Under the pieces are notes generated by a model. That model saw nothing but the letters and a program-made list of their open reading frames with translations. It searched no databases and was not told the DNA's origin. Shown piece by piece: positions 1 to 7,347 of a stretch of 19,960 bases of DNA. The translations under genes and the position numbers were made by a program. The stretch is from Bacillota bacterium (GTDB taxonomy: Bacteria; Bacillota_E; Symbiobacteriia; Symbiobacteriales; Symbiobacteriaceae). Position 1 is the stretch's first letter. Each line of letters starts with the position of its first letter. The stretch lies in NCBI GenBank assembly GCA_003242675.1, contig QGVE01000042.1:1-19960 (forward strand), read 5' to 3'.

Positions 1-112
1 AGATGCTCCCGTAGCTCTGGATGTCGAGGATCCCGAGAGATGCTCCGGTTGTTCTGGACGCCCATGATCCCGAAAAATGCTCCCAACGGTTAGAGAGGTC
101 AAGGATCCCCAG
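1..112. repeat. Degenerate 37-bp tandem repeats (three copies, cut by left window edge)
   Basis: Three head-to-tail units lie at 1-37, 38-74 and 75-112. Each begins with a/gATGCTCC and ends with GATCCC plus a few purines. By hand, units 1 and 2 agree at 29 of 37 positions. Unit 3 is more diverged in its middle and needs one gap. A very weak fourth unit may start at 113. The unit length is not a multiple of three and the plus frames are interrupted, so this is unlikely to be a coding repeat. There are no spacers, so it is not a CRISPR array. The array reaches position 1 and probably continues outside the window. Its function is unknown. Confidence 0.75.
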
Positions 113-130
113 AGCTGGTCCCGCACACCG

Positions 131-180
131 GCGCAGGCGCAGACAGAACCAGAGACTGCGCCCTGCGCGTCATACTTTTT
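131..180 (+). terminator. Terminator-like hairpin with downstream T run
   Basis: Arms 131-142 and 156-168 pair as a GC-rich 12-bp stem with one bulged C and a 13-nt loop. Five T's follow at 176-180, seven bases after the stem, which is farther than in a classical intrinsic terminator. It would fit the end of a transcription unit lying to the left of the window, or a leader element for the gene at 280. No convincing promoter was found between here and 280. Confidence 0.45.
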
Positions 181-279
181 GGTGAGCGAATTTGAAGGAT
201 CTGGTGGGCTCCCAAGCGTCCGACTCTGTATGAACGTGATGCGCGCAATCCTGGATCGGCGTCAGGGAGGTTGAACGGC

Positions 280-588
280 ATGGCCCGGCTCGACGCGCTC
301 TTCTTCCAGCATGTCCCGCCGCTGCGGGCGGCGGCGGTGGCGCTGCCCGAGGGAGGCGTCCTCTTCTCGGATGACGGATTCGCGAACTTCCTGGAGACGG
401 GGCGGGTGACGGTCGACCCGGCCGGTCCCCAGCTGTTCTCCACCGGCGTCAGCTGGGACGAACTGCGGGCGGCCTGGAGCCGTGTGCTTCCCCTGGAGCC
501 GCTTACCTACGACGGCTGGCTCGCCCACCTGGAGGCGTATGCGAACCTGGACTGGAGCGGCCTGGACGCCCTGGGGCTCGACCGGTAG
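280..588 (+). CDS. Hypothetical protein, 102 aa, unknown function
   Basis: I do not recognise this family. The ATG at 280 is chosen because GGAGG at 266-270 sits 9 bases upstream; the in-frame TTG at 271 abuts that site and is too close. The protein is short and soluble-looking, with no signal peptide, membrane span or Cys-rich motif. It is rich in Leu, Ala, Trp and acidic residues, and its C-terminal third (about 58-102) looks helical with several Trp/Tyr residues. It ends 15 bases before the next start, and that spacer holds GGGAGGTG (591-598), so it is very probably co-transcribed with the 539-aa gene. The good ribosome binding site and the tight spacing are the main support that it is real. 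Confidence 0.7.
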   Translation: MARLDALFFQHVPPLRAAAVALPEGGVLFSDDGFANFLETGRVTVDPAGPQLFSTGVSWDELRAAWSRVLPLEPLTYDGWLAHLEAYANLDWSGLDALGLDR

Positions 589-603
589 CGGGGAGGTGCG
601 GGG

Positions 604-2223
604 ATGCAGGAGTTGATCTTTCCGGCCGTTGGCCGGTGGGTCAGCGCACAGCGGGAGTGGAGCGACCTGGTGGCGGAGATGCAGCAGGAGCTGCCCGCCC
701 GGCTCTGCGCCGACCTGATCCGCCGGGCTGAGCAGCGCGCCCAGCAGGTGAACTGGGCGTTTCAGCGGCCGCTGGAGCGCCGCTTCCGGGAGATCGAGCT
801 AACCCGCCGTGCGGAGGCGAAGAAGCCGGGCCGCAGGCCGGAGACGAAGTTGCTGCGCCGCCGCCTCGTGCTGATGAACCCGGCGGCCGTCGCGCGGGAA
901 CTCGCGGCGGGCCTCACGCCGCCCGACCTCTCGGAGTACAACCAGATTGTCGCGGACCTGGCCCGGGCCATGCCCCATCCGGGGATCGCCCAGCGCTACA
1001 CCCTGCCGCCCCAGGCCCTGCGGGCCCTGGCAGATCAGATCGCCGCTGCCGGGCGGCCCGTGGCACAGGCGCTCACGGAGCACGCGCAGAACCTGAAGCA
1101 TTACGCCGAGCTCGTCGACCGGCTGCGCGCGCAGCCGCTGGTGCAGAAGGGCGTCCGCCTCCTGGGCAGCGCCGTTGCCGCAGCCTTGGAGCCGCTGGTC
1201 GGTCGGGAGGTCGCGGCCGAGCTCATCGGGCTCGACCGGTCGCTCGACCGGGCGCTGGAGCAGGTGGAGCAGGGCTGGGCGGCGTTCCGGCGGGAGTGCG
1301 CGGAGTTCGCCGTCGAGCGGCAGCGCCGCCACCAGCTGATCTACCTGAGCCTCGTGGGCGGGCTCTTCCTGCGGGTGCAGCGGGACCTCCGGCGGCTGGG
1401 CTGCGAGCTGGCGGTGGACGAGCAGGGCAACTGCCGCGTGGTGGCCACAGCCGAGCGGCAGGCGTGGCTGCGGCGCCGCTTCCGGGAAGCCGCACCGGCG
1501 ATCCGGGCAGCCCTGGACGAGGGCCGGATTGACGAGGCCGAGGCGCTGGCCTCCCGGCTGGTCGGGCAGGTGGTCACCGACCCGATCGCGGCCCGGACGG
1601 AGCTCGACGGCAGATCGGTGGGCTACTGGGCCTACGCGCTGCACCTGAGCGCCTGGCTCGCCCGGGCACGGCAGTTGTGGGAGCAGGGCAGGCCGGAGGA
1701 GGCCGCCGCCATCTGGCGCCGGATCTTCGCGGAGTACCCGTGCCTGGTGGCCGACGCCGACCTGCACCCGGTTCCGGGCGAGCCGCTTCCGCTGGTCACG
1801 GCCGGCTTCCGGCTGGCGGCCTACGCGGAGTGGGTGCGGCAGTCGAACCGGGGCGATGAGGCGGATGCCCTCCTCATGACGCAGGTCCGGTTCGTGGAGC
1901 GGCTTTCCCGGCTGAACCCGGAGCACGCGCTGCCGGGGGAGCGGCTCTCGCCCGAGATGCAGGAGTGGGCGGCGACGCTTTCCGCCTACCTGCGCCGGTC
2001 GGCGCCGGATCCGGACGCCCTCGATCTGCCGGAGCGTCGCCTGCCGCTTTCCCGCTATCCGGCGGTGATGAGCCGGTTCCGCCAGGCGGTAGGCACCAGC
2101 CTCGAGTCCTCGCCGCTCGAGCGTTACCTGCGCGGGCGGGTCAACCTGCTCCGGGGGGCGGCAGCGGCTGCGGCCACCGGCGGCGTCGGGCTCCTGGCGG
2201 CCCTGGCTTGGCTGTTGCTGTAG
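604..2223 (+). CDS. Hypothetical tail-anchored helical protein, 539 aa
   Basis: No named family is recognised. Residues 1-300 are predominantly charged, Arg- and Glu-rich helix, with a basic patch at about 68-88. Residues 300-440 contain TPR-like helical pairs, for example around 295-320 and 350-380, the latter with the pattern of an A-x-x-x-W/Y TPR repeat. Residues 518-539 form an Ala/Leu-rich hydrophobic segment that ends exactly at the C-terminus, preceded by Arg residues at about 507-517. There is no N-terminal signal peptide, so the layout is that of a tail-anchored protein facing the cytoplasm (inference). The start is ATG 604 with GGGAGGTG at 591-598. The stop codon overlaps the first base of the ribosome binding site of the MazG-like gene, so the three genes 280-2549 form one unit. 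A TPR-type scaffold at the membrane is one possible role, but this is unproven. Confidence 0.75.
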   Translation: MQELIFPAVGRWVSAQREWSDLVAEMQQELPARLCADLIRRAEQRAQQVNWAFQRPLERRFREIELTRRAEAKKPGRRPETKLLRRRLVLMNPAAVARELAAGLTPPDLSEYNQIVADLARAMPHPGIAQRYTLPPQALRALADQIAAAGRPVAQALTEHAQNLKHYAELVDRLRAQPLVQKGVRLLGSAVAAALEPLVGREVAAELIGLDRSLDRALEQVEQGWAAFRRECAEFAVERQRRHQLIYLSLVGGLFLRVQRDLRRLGCELAVDEQGNCRVVATAERQAWLRRRFREAAPAIRAALDEGRIDEAEALASRLVGQVVTDPIAARTELDGRSVGYWAYALHLSAWLARARQLWEQGRPEEAAAIWRRIFAEYPCLVADADLHPVPGEPLPLVTAGFRLAAYAEWVRQSNRGDEADALLMTQVRFVERLSRLNPEHALPGERLSPEMQEWAATLSAYLRRSAPDPDALDLPERRLPLSRYPAVMSRFRQAVGTSLESSPLERYLRGRVNLLRGAAAAAATGGVGLLAALAWLLL

Positions 2224-2234
2224 GAGGTGCAGTA

Positions 2235-2549
2235 ATGGAACTCAGGGAAGTCCAGCAGGAGGTGGACCGCTGGCTCGCGCCCTTCGGCTACTGGGACCCG
2301 ATGGTCAACCTGGCCCGGCTCACCGAAGAGGTCGGGGAGCTCGCCCGGGAGATCAACCACCGCTGGGGGCCGAAGAAGAAGAAGCCCACGGAGCCCGACG
2401 GGGACGTGGCCATGGAGCTGGGCGATATCCTCTTCGTCTTGGCGGTCCTGGCCAATCAGCTGAACGTCGACCTCGAGGAAGCCTTCCAGCGGGTGATGGC
2501 CAAGTACCGGACCCGGGACGCCGATCGGTGGCCCCGGAAGGACGGCTGA
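2235..2549 (+). CDS. MazG-like nucleotide pyrophosphohydrolase, 104 aa
   Basis: This is a short all-alpha NTP-pyrophosphatase of the MazG/YpjD type. Such enzymes hydrolyse (d)NTPs to monophosphate and pyrophosphate, often to clean aberrant nucleotides from the pool. The Mg-binding signature is visible: EEVGE at 31-35 and ELGD at 61-64, that is EExxE followed by ExxD. The length matches single-domain members of the family, which pair as dimers, rather than the two-domain MazG of E. coli. A Lys-rich loop (47-50) separates the two motif helices. ATG 2235 follows GGAGGT at 2223-2228. The gene sits at the end of the unknown 280-2223 unit. A promoter 30 bases downstream starts the next operon, so its link to ylxM-ffh is probably only positional. 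The substrate cannot be told from sequence. Confidence 0.88.
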   Translation: MELREVQQEVDRWLAPFGYWDPMVNLARLTEEVGELAREINHRWGPKKKKPTEPDGDVAMELGDILFVLAVLANQLNVDLEEAFQRVMAKYRTRDADRWPRKDG

Positions 2550-2563
2550 GACGCGCCCGGAGG

Positions 2564-2585
2564 TGTCAGGAGAAAATCCTTGACA
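2564..2585. promoter_or_regulatory. Dyad copy 1, overlapping the -35 of the ylxM promoter
   Basis: TGTCAGGA (2564-2571) faces TCCTTGACA (2577-2585), an imperfect inverted repeat whose right arm contains the -35 hexamer. The same element recurs 62 bases downstream. Placement over the -35 suits a repressor operator, but the protein is unknown and no operator family was matched with confidence. Confidence 0.4.
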
Positions 2586-2608
2586 GCCTCCGGGCGAATC
2601 CCTATACT
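2580..2608 (+). promoter_or_regulatory. Near-consensus sigma-A promoter for ylxM-ffh operon
   Basis: TTGACA at 2580-2585, a 17-base spacer and TATACT at 2603-2608 give a consensus -35 and a 5/6 -10 at optimal spacing. Initiation is expected near 2615, leaving a leader of about 65 bases before the ylxM ATG. This is one of the strongest promoters readable in the window and fits a highly expressed SRP/ribosomal protein operon. Confidence 0.82.
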
Positions 2609-2624
2609 CAGGGAAGTGGCGACG

Positions 2625-2648
2625 CTGTCAGGCAGTTCTCCTTGACAG
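2625..2648. promoter_or_regulatory. Dyad copy 2 in the ylxM leader
   Basis: CTGTCA (2625-2630) faces TGACAG (2643-2648), and the right half repeats the TCCTTGACAG block of copy 1 with an exact 62-base offset. It lies about 10-35 bases downstream of the predicted transcription start. It could be a second operator half of a looping repressor, or an RNA hairpin in the leader. There is no -10 match downstream of its TTGACA, so it is not a second promoter. Confidence 0.4.
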
Positions 2649-2678
2649 GCTCATCACGCCCGAGGAGGGCGGTTGCCG

Positions 2679-3002
2679 ATGAAGGACGTCGCGCGGATCG
2701 CCCTGCTGTTCGACTTCTACGGCCCCCTGCTTACCGAGCGGCAGCAGGAACTGATCCGGGCCTACTACCTGGAAGATCATTCGCTGGCCGAGATCGCCGA
2801 CGCGGACGGGGTGAGCCGGCAGGCGGTTCACGAGCTGATCCGCCGGTCCGAGGCCGCCCTGCAGGAGTACGAGGAGCGGCTGGGCTTCGTCGCCGAGCGC
2901 CAGCGGCGCCTCAGACTGCTGGACGAGCTGGAGGCGGCGCTGGACCGCGCCGACCTCGGCGCTGCCCGCCGCGCGCTGGCGGCCCTGCGGGCGGAGGCGT
3001 GA
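2679..3002 (+). CDS. ylxM: YlxM/p13-like HTH protein, SRP accessory factor
   Basis: YlxM is a small helix-turn-helix protein (UPF0122 family) encoded next to ffh in Firmicutes, where it modulates the SRP GTPase Ffh/FtsY cycle. Here it is 107 aa. The N-terminal half carries the sigma-70 region 4-like HTH: LLTERQQELIRAYYLED, then SLAEIADADGVSRQAVHELI at about residues 32-52. The C-terminal half is a charged helix. ATG 2679 is preferred over TTG 2673 because AGGAGG (2663-2668) lies 10 bases upstream of it, against only 4 for the TTG. It is the first gene after the strong promoter, followed by ffh 48 bases later. In Bacillus ftsY precedes it; no ftsY is seen here. Confidence 0.92.
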   Translation: MKDVARIALLFDFYGPLLTERQQELIRAYYLEDHSLAEIADADGVSRQAVHELIRRSEAALQEYEERLGFVAERQRRLRLLDELEAALDRADLGAARRALAALRAEA

Positions 3003-3050
3003 CCGCGGGCGGCGCATCGACACCTCCCACGCAGAGAGGGTGACCATCCC

Positions 3051-4415
<1,365 letters not shown>

Positions 4416-4435
4416 GGGTTTCTCGGGTGCCTCAT

Positions 4436-4475
4436 CTCCGCGCTCCAGCGCGGAGGTGTGCACATAGATATCTAT
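4436..4475 (+). promoter_or_regulatory. Perfect hairpin plus 12-bp palindrome between ffh and rpsP
   Basis: CTCCGCGC (4436-4443) and GCGCGGAG (4448-4455) form an exact 8-bp stem with a 4-base loop. A perfect palindrome, ATAGATATCTAT, follows at 4464-4475 in an AT-rich pocket just before the rpsP ribosome binding site. There is no T tract, so this is not a classical terminator. It may be an attenuator, an RNA processing site or a protein site adjusting rpsP relative to ffh. Confidence 0.4.
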
Positions 4476-4503
4476 CGTCAGTTTTGAGGAGGATGTACCG
4501 GAC

Positions 4504-4770
4504 ATGGCTCTGAAGATTCGGCTGAAGCGCATGGGCATGAAGAAGTCGCCGTCCTACCGTCTGGTGGTCACGGAAGCGTCCTCGCCCCGGGATGGCCGCT
4601 TCGTCGAGGAGATCGGCTACTACGACCCGACCAAGAACCCCGCCGTCCTGAAGATCGATGAGGAGAAGGCGCTGAACTGGCTGCTGAAGGGCGCGACCCC
4701 CACGGAGACGACCCGCGCGCTGCTCTCCAAGGCCGGCGTGCTGAAGAAGTTCGACGAGGCGCGGAAGTAA
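4504..4770 (+). CDS. rpsP: 30S ribosomal protein S16
   Basis: S16 binds 16S rRNA early in 30S assembly. The 88-aa product has the family N-terminus [20 protein letters not shown], the [12 protein letters not shown] motif, and the C-terminal [20 protein letters not shown] block, all at normal spacing. ATG 4504 is preceded by AGGAGG at 4487-4492, 11 bases upstream. It follows the ffh-rpsP spacer with its hairpin and palindrome and leads into khpA after 46 bases, as in Bacillus. Nothing is unusual in the protein. Confidence 0.98.
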   Translation: MALKIRLKRMGMKKSPSYRLVVTEASSPRDGRFVEEIGYYDPTKNPAVLKIDEEKALNWLLKGATPTETTRALLSKAGVLKKFDEARK

Positions 4771-4816
4771 GGGGGCGCGGCCGTTCCGACCCTCCCCGGA
4801 AAAGGGGGCCTGACGC

Positions 4817-5050
4817 ATGCTGCAGCGGCTGGTGGAAGTCCTGGTGAAGGGGCTCGTCGAGCACCCGGACCAGGTGAAAATCACGGCGGTGGAGACCCCC
4901 CGCACCGTCACGTTTGAGGTCCGCGTCGCGGACAGCGACATGGGCAAGGTGATCGGACGGCAAGGGCGGGTGGCGAGAGCGATCCGCACGGTGGTCAAGG
5001 CGGCCGCCGTGAAGGACGGCCGCCGGGTGATGGTGGAGTTCAGATCATGA
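4817..5050 (+). CDS. khpA: KH-domain RNA-binding protein KhpA (YlqC)
   Basis: KhpA is a minimal single-KH-domain protein that binds RNA, usually as a heterodimer with KhpB/Jag, and affects ribosome assembly and cell-division transcripts. It has 77 aa. The KH GxxG loop is GRQG within KVIGRQGRVARAIRT at about 43-57. ATG 4817 has GGGGG at 4804-4808 eight bases upstream; a CCCC run at 4794-4797 could pair with it and damp translation (weak inference). Its TGA overlaps the ATG of ylqD in ATGA (5047-5050), so the two are translationally coupled. Position between rpsP and rimM is the standard one. Confidence 0.95.
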   Translation: MLQRLVEVLVKGLVEHPDQVKITAVETPRTVTFEVRVADSDMGKVIGRQGRVARAIRTVVKAAAVKDGRRVMVEFRS

Positions 5051-5454
5051 ATCTGCAGATCTTGCGACCGGTGACGATCAAGGCCCGGGTGACCGAGAAC
5101 CTGAAGGCCCGCCTGACGGCGGAGCTGAACGCGGCGATCCAGCAGCTGGACGACGAGATGGCGGAGCTGGAGAGCCAGGTGAAGCGCGCCCAGCTGACCG
5201 CGGCGATCACCCCCCAGCAGCAGCTCCAGCTTCGTCAGCTGATGGAGCAGGAGCGCGCGGCGCGCGCAGAAAAGAAGGCCCAGCTGCAGGCGGAGATCAG
5301 CCGCGTGCAGGCCCTGCCGCTGGGTGCCGAAATCGTGCAGGGCACCGTACAGGCGACCGCCACCGTGAAGGTGGGCGACAGCCTGGACGCCCTGATGGCA
5401 GCGGAGATCGTCGTGGAAGACGGAAAGGTGATCGAAATCCGGGGTGAGCTGTAG
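5047..5454 (+). CDS. ylqD: YlqD-family protein
   Basis: This is a 135-aa protein matching the YlqD family in position and architecture. Residues 1-15 (LQILRPVTIKARVTE) begin a small beta region. Residues about 20-93 form a long charged coiled coil rich in Gln, Glu and Ala. Residues 95-135 are a beta-rich C-terminal piece ending in the pattern DxLxxxxxAEIVVEDGKVIEI. The family's biochemical role is not established; it occurs mainly in Firmicutes between the KH protein and rimM. It overlaps khpA by 4 bases and rimM by 1 base (TAGTG), so it is embedded in a coupled translation unit. Confidence 0.88.
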   Translation: MNLQILRPVTIKARVTENLKARLTAELNAAIQQLDDEMAELESQVKRAQLTAAITPQQQLQLRQLMEQERAARAEKKAQLQAEISRVQALPLGAEIVQGTVQATATVKVGDSLDALMAAEIVVEDGKVIEIRGEL

Positions 5455-5978
5455 TGGCGGGGCAGTCGAAGCCGGAGCTGATCCGGATCGGGCAGGTGAC
5501 GGCCCCCCACGGCGTGCGAGGCGCGGTGCGGGTGTATCCGACCACCGACTTCCCCGAGCGGTTCGTCAACCTGAAGCGGGTGATGATCAACGGCCCCGAC
5601 CGCCCGGTCGGAGCCCGGTTCCGCGGCTTCGTCAAGAACCTGGTCATCCTGGAGCTCGAGGGGATCACCGACCGCAACCAGGCGGAGCGGCTGCGCGGAG
5701 CGGACCTGCTCGTGCCGCGCGCCGAGGTCTACCCCCTGCCCGGCGGGTATTACTACGACTTCGACCTGATCGGCATGGACGTGGTGGACCCGGAGGGGCG
5801 GCTCCTGGGGCGGGTGGTGGAGATGGACCACTCCGTTCCGGTGCACGACCTGTTTGTGGTCGAGACGGCGTCGGGCAAGCGGTACATGGTCCCCGCGGTG
5901 CGCCAGTTCGTCAAGGAGGTCGACGTAGAGGCGGGCCGCATGGTCATCGAGCCGATCCCGGGCCTCCTGGAGGACTGA
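5454..5978 (+). CDS. rimM: Ribosome maturation factor RimM
   Basis: RimM binds S19 and helps mature the 30S head, late in 16S processing. The 174-aa protein has the N-terminal beta-barrel with the family signature [18 protein letters not shown] (10-27) and a C-terminal PRC barrel starting near YYYDFDLIG (about 97). The PRC part carries HDLFVVE and the [13 protein letters not shown] block. The GTG start shares its G with the ylqD stop (TAGTG at 5452-5456). GGGGTGAG at 5441-5448 is the likely ribosome binding site within ylqD. Four bases separate its stop from trmD, the usual partner. Confidence 0.97.
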   Translation: MAGQSKPELIRIGQVTAPHGVRGAVRVYPTTDFPERFVNLKRVMINGPDRPVGARFRGFVKNLVILELEGITDRNQAERLRGADLLVPRAEVYPLPGGYYYDFDLIGMDVVDPEGRLLGRVVEMDHSVPVHDLFVVETASGKRYMVPAVRQFVKEVDVEAGRMVIEPIPGLLED

Positions 5979-5982
5979 CCCG

Positions 5983-6726
5983 ATGCTGATCCAGATCCTG
6001 ACGATCCACCCGGCCATCGTCGCCCCCTTCTTCCGGGAGTCGATCCTCGGCCGGGCCTGCGAGGCGGGGATCCTGGACCTGCGGGTGGTGAACATCCGGG
6101 ACTTCGCCCTCAGCAAGCACCAGCAGACCGACGACTACCCCTACGGCGGCGGCGCCGGCCTGGTGATGAAGCCGGAGCCGGTCTTCGGCGCCGTGCGCTG
6201 GGCCATAAGCCGCGCCCCGGCAGGGGCCAGGCCGCCGCGCGTCATCCTGATGGACCCGCAGGGGCGCCGGTTTGACCAGCGCTGCGCGGAAGAGCTCGCC
6301 AGGGAGGACCACCTGATCCTGGTCTGCGGGCGATACGAGGGGTTCGATGAGCGCATCCGCACCCTCGCCACGGACGAGATCTCCATCGGCGACTACGTGC
6401 TGATGGGCGGCGAGGTGGCCGCCCTGGTGGTGGTGGAGGCCGTGGCCCGCCTGATCCCGGGGGTGCTCGGCGATCAGGAATCCAGCGTGGCCGAGTCGCA
6501 TACCTCCGGCCTGCTGGAGGGGCCGCAGTACACGCGCCCCGCCGAGTTCGAGGGGATGCGGGTGCCGGAGATCCTCCTTTCGGGCAACCACGGCGCCATC
6601 GCCCGCTGGCGGCGGGAGCAGGCGCTCCGCCGCACCTTCGAGCGGCGGCCCGATCTGCTGGAGACCGCCGACCTCACGCCGGAGGAGCGGCGGTTGGTCG
6701 AAGCGTGGCGAACCGGAAAGCGTTGA
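5983..6726 (+). CDS. trmD: tRNA (guanine-N1-)-methyltransferase TrmD
   Basis: TrmD uses S-adenosylmethionine to methylate N1 of G37 in tRNAs, preventing +1 frameshifts. The 247-aa SPOUT enzyme shows its trefoil-knot SAM site: [13 protein letters not shown] (50-62), [11 protein letters not shown] (115-125) and [11 protein letters not shown] (134-144). The linker/C-terminal domain carries [10 protein letters not shown] (177-186) and ends in the helical RREQALRRT region. ATG 5983 follows GGAGGA at 5969-5974. It closes the operon; the rplS promoter begins three bases after the stop codon. Confidence 0.98.
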   Translation: MLIQILTIHPAIVAPFFRESILGRACEAGILDLRVVNIRDFALSKHQQTDDYPYGGGAGLVMKPEPVFGAVRWAISRAPAGARPPRVILMDPQGRRFDQRCAEELAREDHLILVCGRYEGFDERIRTLATDEISIGDYVLMGGEVAALVVVEAVARLIPGVLGDQESSVAESHTSGLLEGPQYTRPAEFEGMRVPEILLSGNHGAIARWRREQALRRTFERRPDLLETADLTPEERRLVEAWRTGKR

Positions 6727-6728
6727 TA

Positions 6729-6757
6729 TTGCCACGGGTTACCCGCCTTGGTATAAT
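6729..6757 (+). promoter_or_regulatory. Near-consensus sigma-A promoter for rplS
   Basis: TTGCCA at 6729-6734, a 17-base spacer and a perfect TATAAT at 6752-6757. Initiation is expected near 6764, giving a leader of about 83 bases. It lets L19 be transcribed independently of rimM-trmD. Confidence 0.82.
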
Positions 6758-6763
6758 GGTGTG

Positions 6764-6846
6764 CGTGTGATCACGGACGGTCCGCTGCCGGATTGCTTGC
6801 ACGCTCGGAAGCACCGGTACGAACGTCACGTTCAAGGGGTGAAATC
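6764..6846 (+). promoter_or_regulatory. Structured rplS leader, candidate L19 autoregulatory leader
   Basis: The leader can form a stem of CCGG (6788-6791) plus GCTT (6795-6798) with AAGC (6809-6812) plus CCGG (6814-6817). A short hairpin of GAACG (6821-6825) and CGTTC (6829-6833) follows, directly against the AAGGGGTG ribosome binding site (6834-6841). An upstream CGTG/CACG stem is also possible. Firmicute L19 leaders are a known class of ribosomal protein autoregulation; I cannot align this one to that family by eye. Confidence 0.4.
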
Positions 6847-7212
6847 ATGTCTGACCTCATTCGCGAGATCGAGCGCGAGTATATGCGCACCGACATCCCC
6901 GACTTCCGGCCCGGCGACACCGTCCGGGTGCACGTGAAGGTCGTGGAGGGCAACCGCGAGCGGATCCAGGCCTTCGAGGGCGTGGTCATCAGGCGGCAGG
7001 GTTCGGGGCTCAGCGAGACCTTCACGGTCCGGCGCGTCTCCTACGGCGTCGGCGTCGAGCGCACGTTCCCCGTCCACAGCCCGCGGCTGGCTTCCATCGA
7101 GGTGGTTCGCCGCGGCCACGTCCGGCGGGCCAAGCTGTACTACCTGCGGGAGCGGGTCGGCAAGGCCGCCCGCATCCGGGAGCGGCGGCTCGCCCAGCCG
7201 GAGGAGGCTTAG
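6847..7212 (+). CDS. rplS: 50S ribosomal protein L19
   Basis: L19 sits at the 30S-50S interface (bridge B6/B8 region). The 121-aa product carries [31 protein letters not shown] followed by the [13 protein letters not shown] and [17 protein letters not shown] blocks typical of the family. ATG 6847 is selected over the in-frame TTG at 6793, since AAGGGGTG (6834-6841) is positioned for it and the product then starts at the family's usual N-terminus. It is preceded by its own promoter and followed by a strong hairpin, so it is probably a monocistronic unit within the cluster. Confidence 0.98.
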   Translation: MSDLIREIEREYMRTDIPDFRPGDTVRVHVKVVEGNRERIQAFEGVVIRRQGSGLSETFTVRRVSYGVGVERTFPVHSPRLASIEVVRRGHVRRAKLYYLRERVGKAARIRERRLAQPEEA

Positions 7213-7233
7213 AATCAGGTTCGGCTTCACGTC

Positions 7234-7271
7234 GCTCCGCTCGACACCCCTGGCGGGTTGAGCGGAGCTTT
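7234..7271 (+). terminator. Terminator-like hairpin after rplS
   Basis: GCTCCGCTC (7234-7242) and GAGCGGAGC (7260-7268) pair exactly. The stem extends inward by further pairs, including one G-T and one bulge, to a loop around CCTGGC. Only three T's follow (7269-7271), so termination efficiency is uncertain. Confidence 0.6.
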
Positions 7272-7278
7272 GTACTAC

Positions 7279-7317
7279 TCCCGGGAAAGCGGCTGCGGGG
7301 ATCCGGCCGCGCCGGGA
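7279..7317 (+). other. Second hairpin between rplS and lepB
   Basis: TCCCGG (7279-7284) pairs with CCGGGA (7312-7317), and inside it GCGGC (7289-7293) pairs with GCCGC (7306-7310). It begins ten bases after the first hairpin. It has no T tract, and no promoter for lepB was recognised in the 135-base gap, so lepB may depend on read-through or on a promoter not resembling sigma-A consensus. Confidence 0.4.
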
Positions 7318-7347
7318 CACCGGAGCGGAGCGGGGAGGCGAGGCGCG

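Noticed and set aside
1..112. CRISPR array
   Set aside because: The repeats are directly adjacent without spacers, are poorly conserved with each other, and no cas gene is present.
77..274. 65-aa plus-strand open frame before the first gene
   Set aside because: It begins inside the tandem repeats, has no ribosome binding site, and crosses the terminator-like hairpin at 131-180; it looks like chance open frame.
2642..2670. Second promoter at the downstream TTGACA
   Set aside because: At 16-18 bases downstream there is only GC-rich sequence overlapping the ylxM ribosome binding site; no -10 hexamer.
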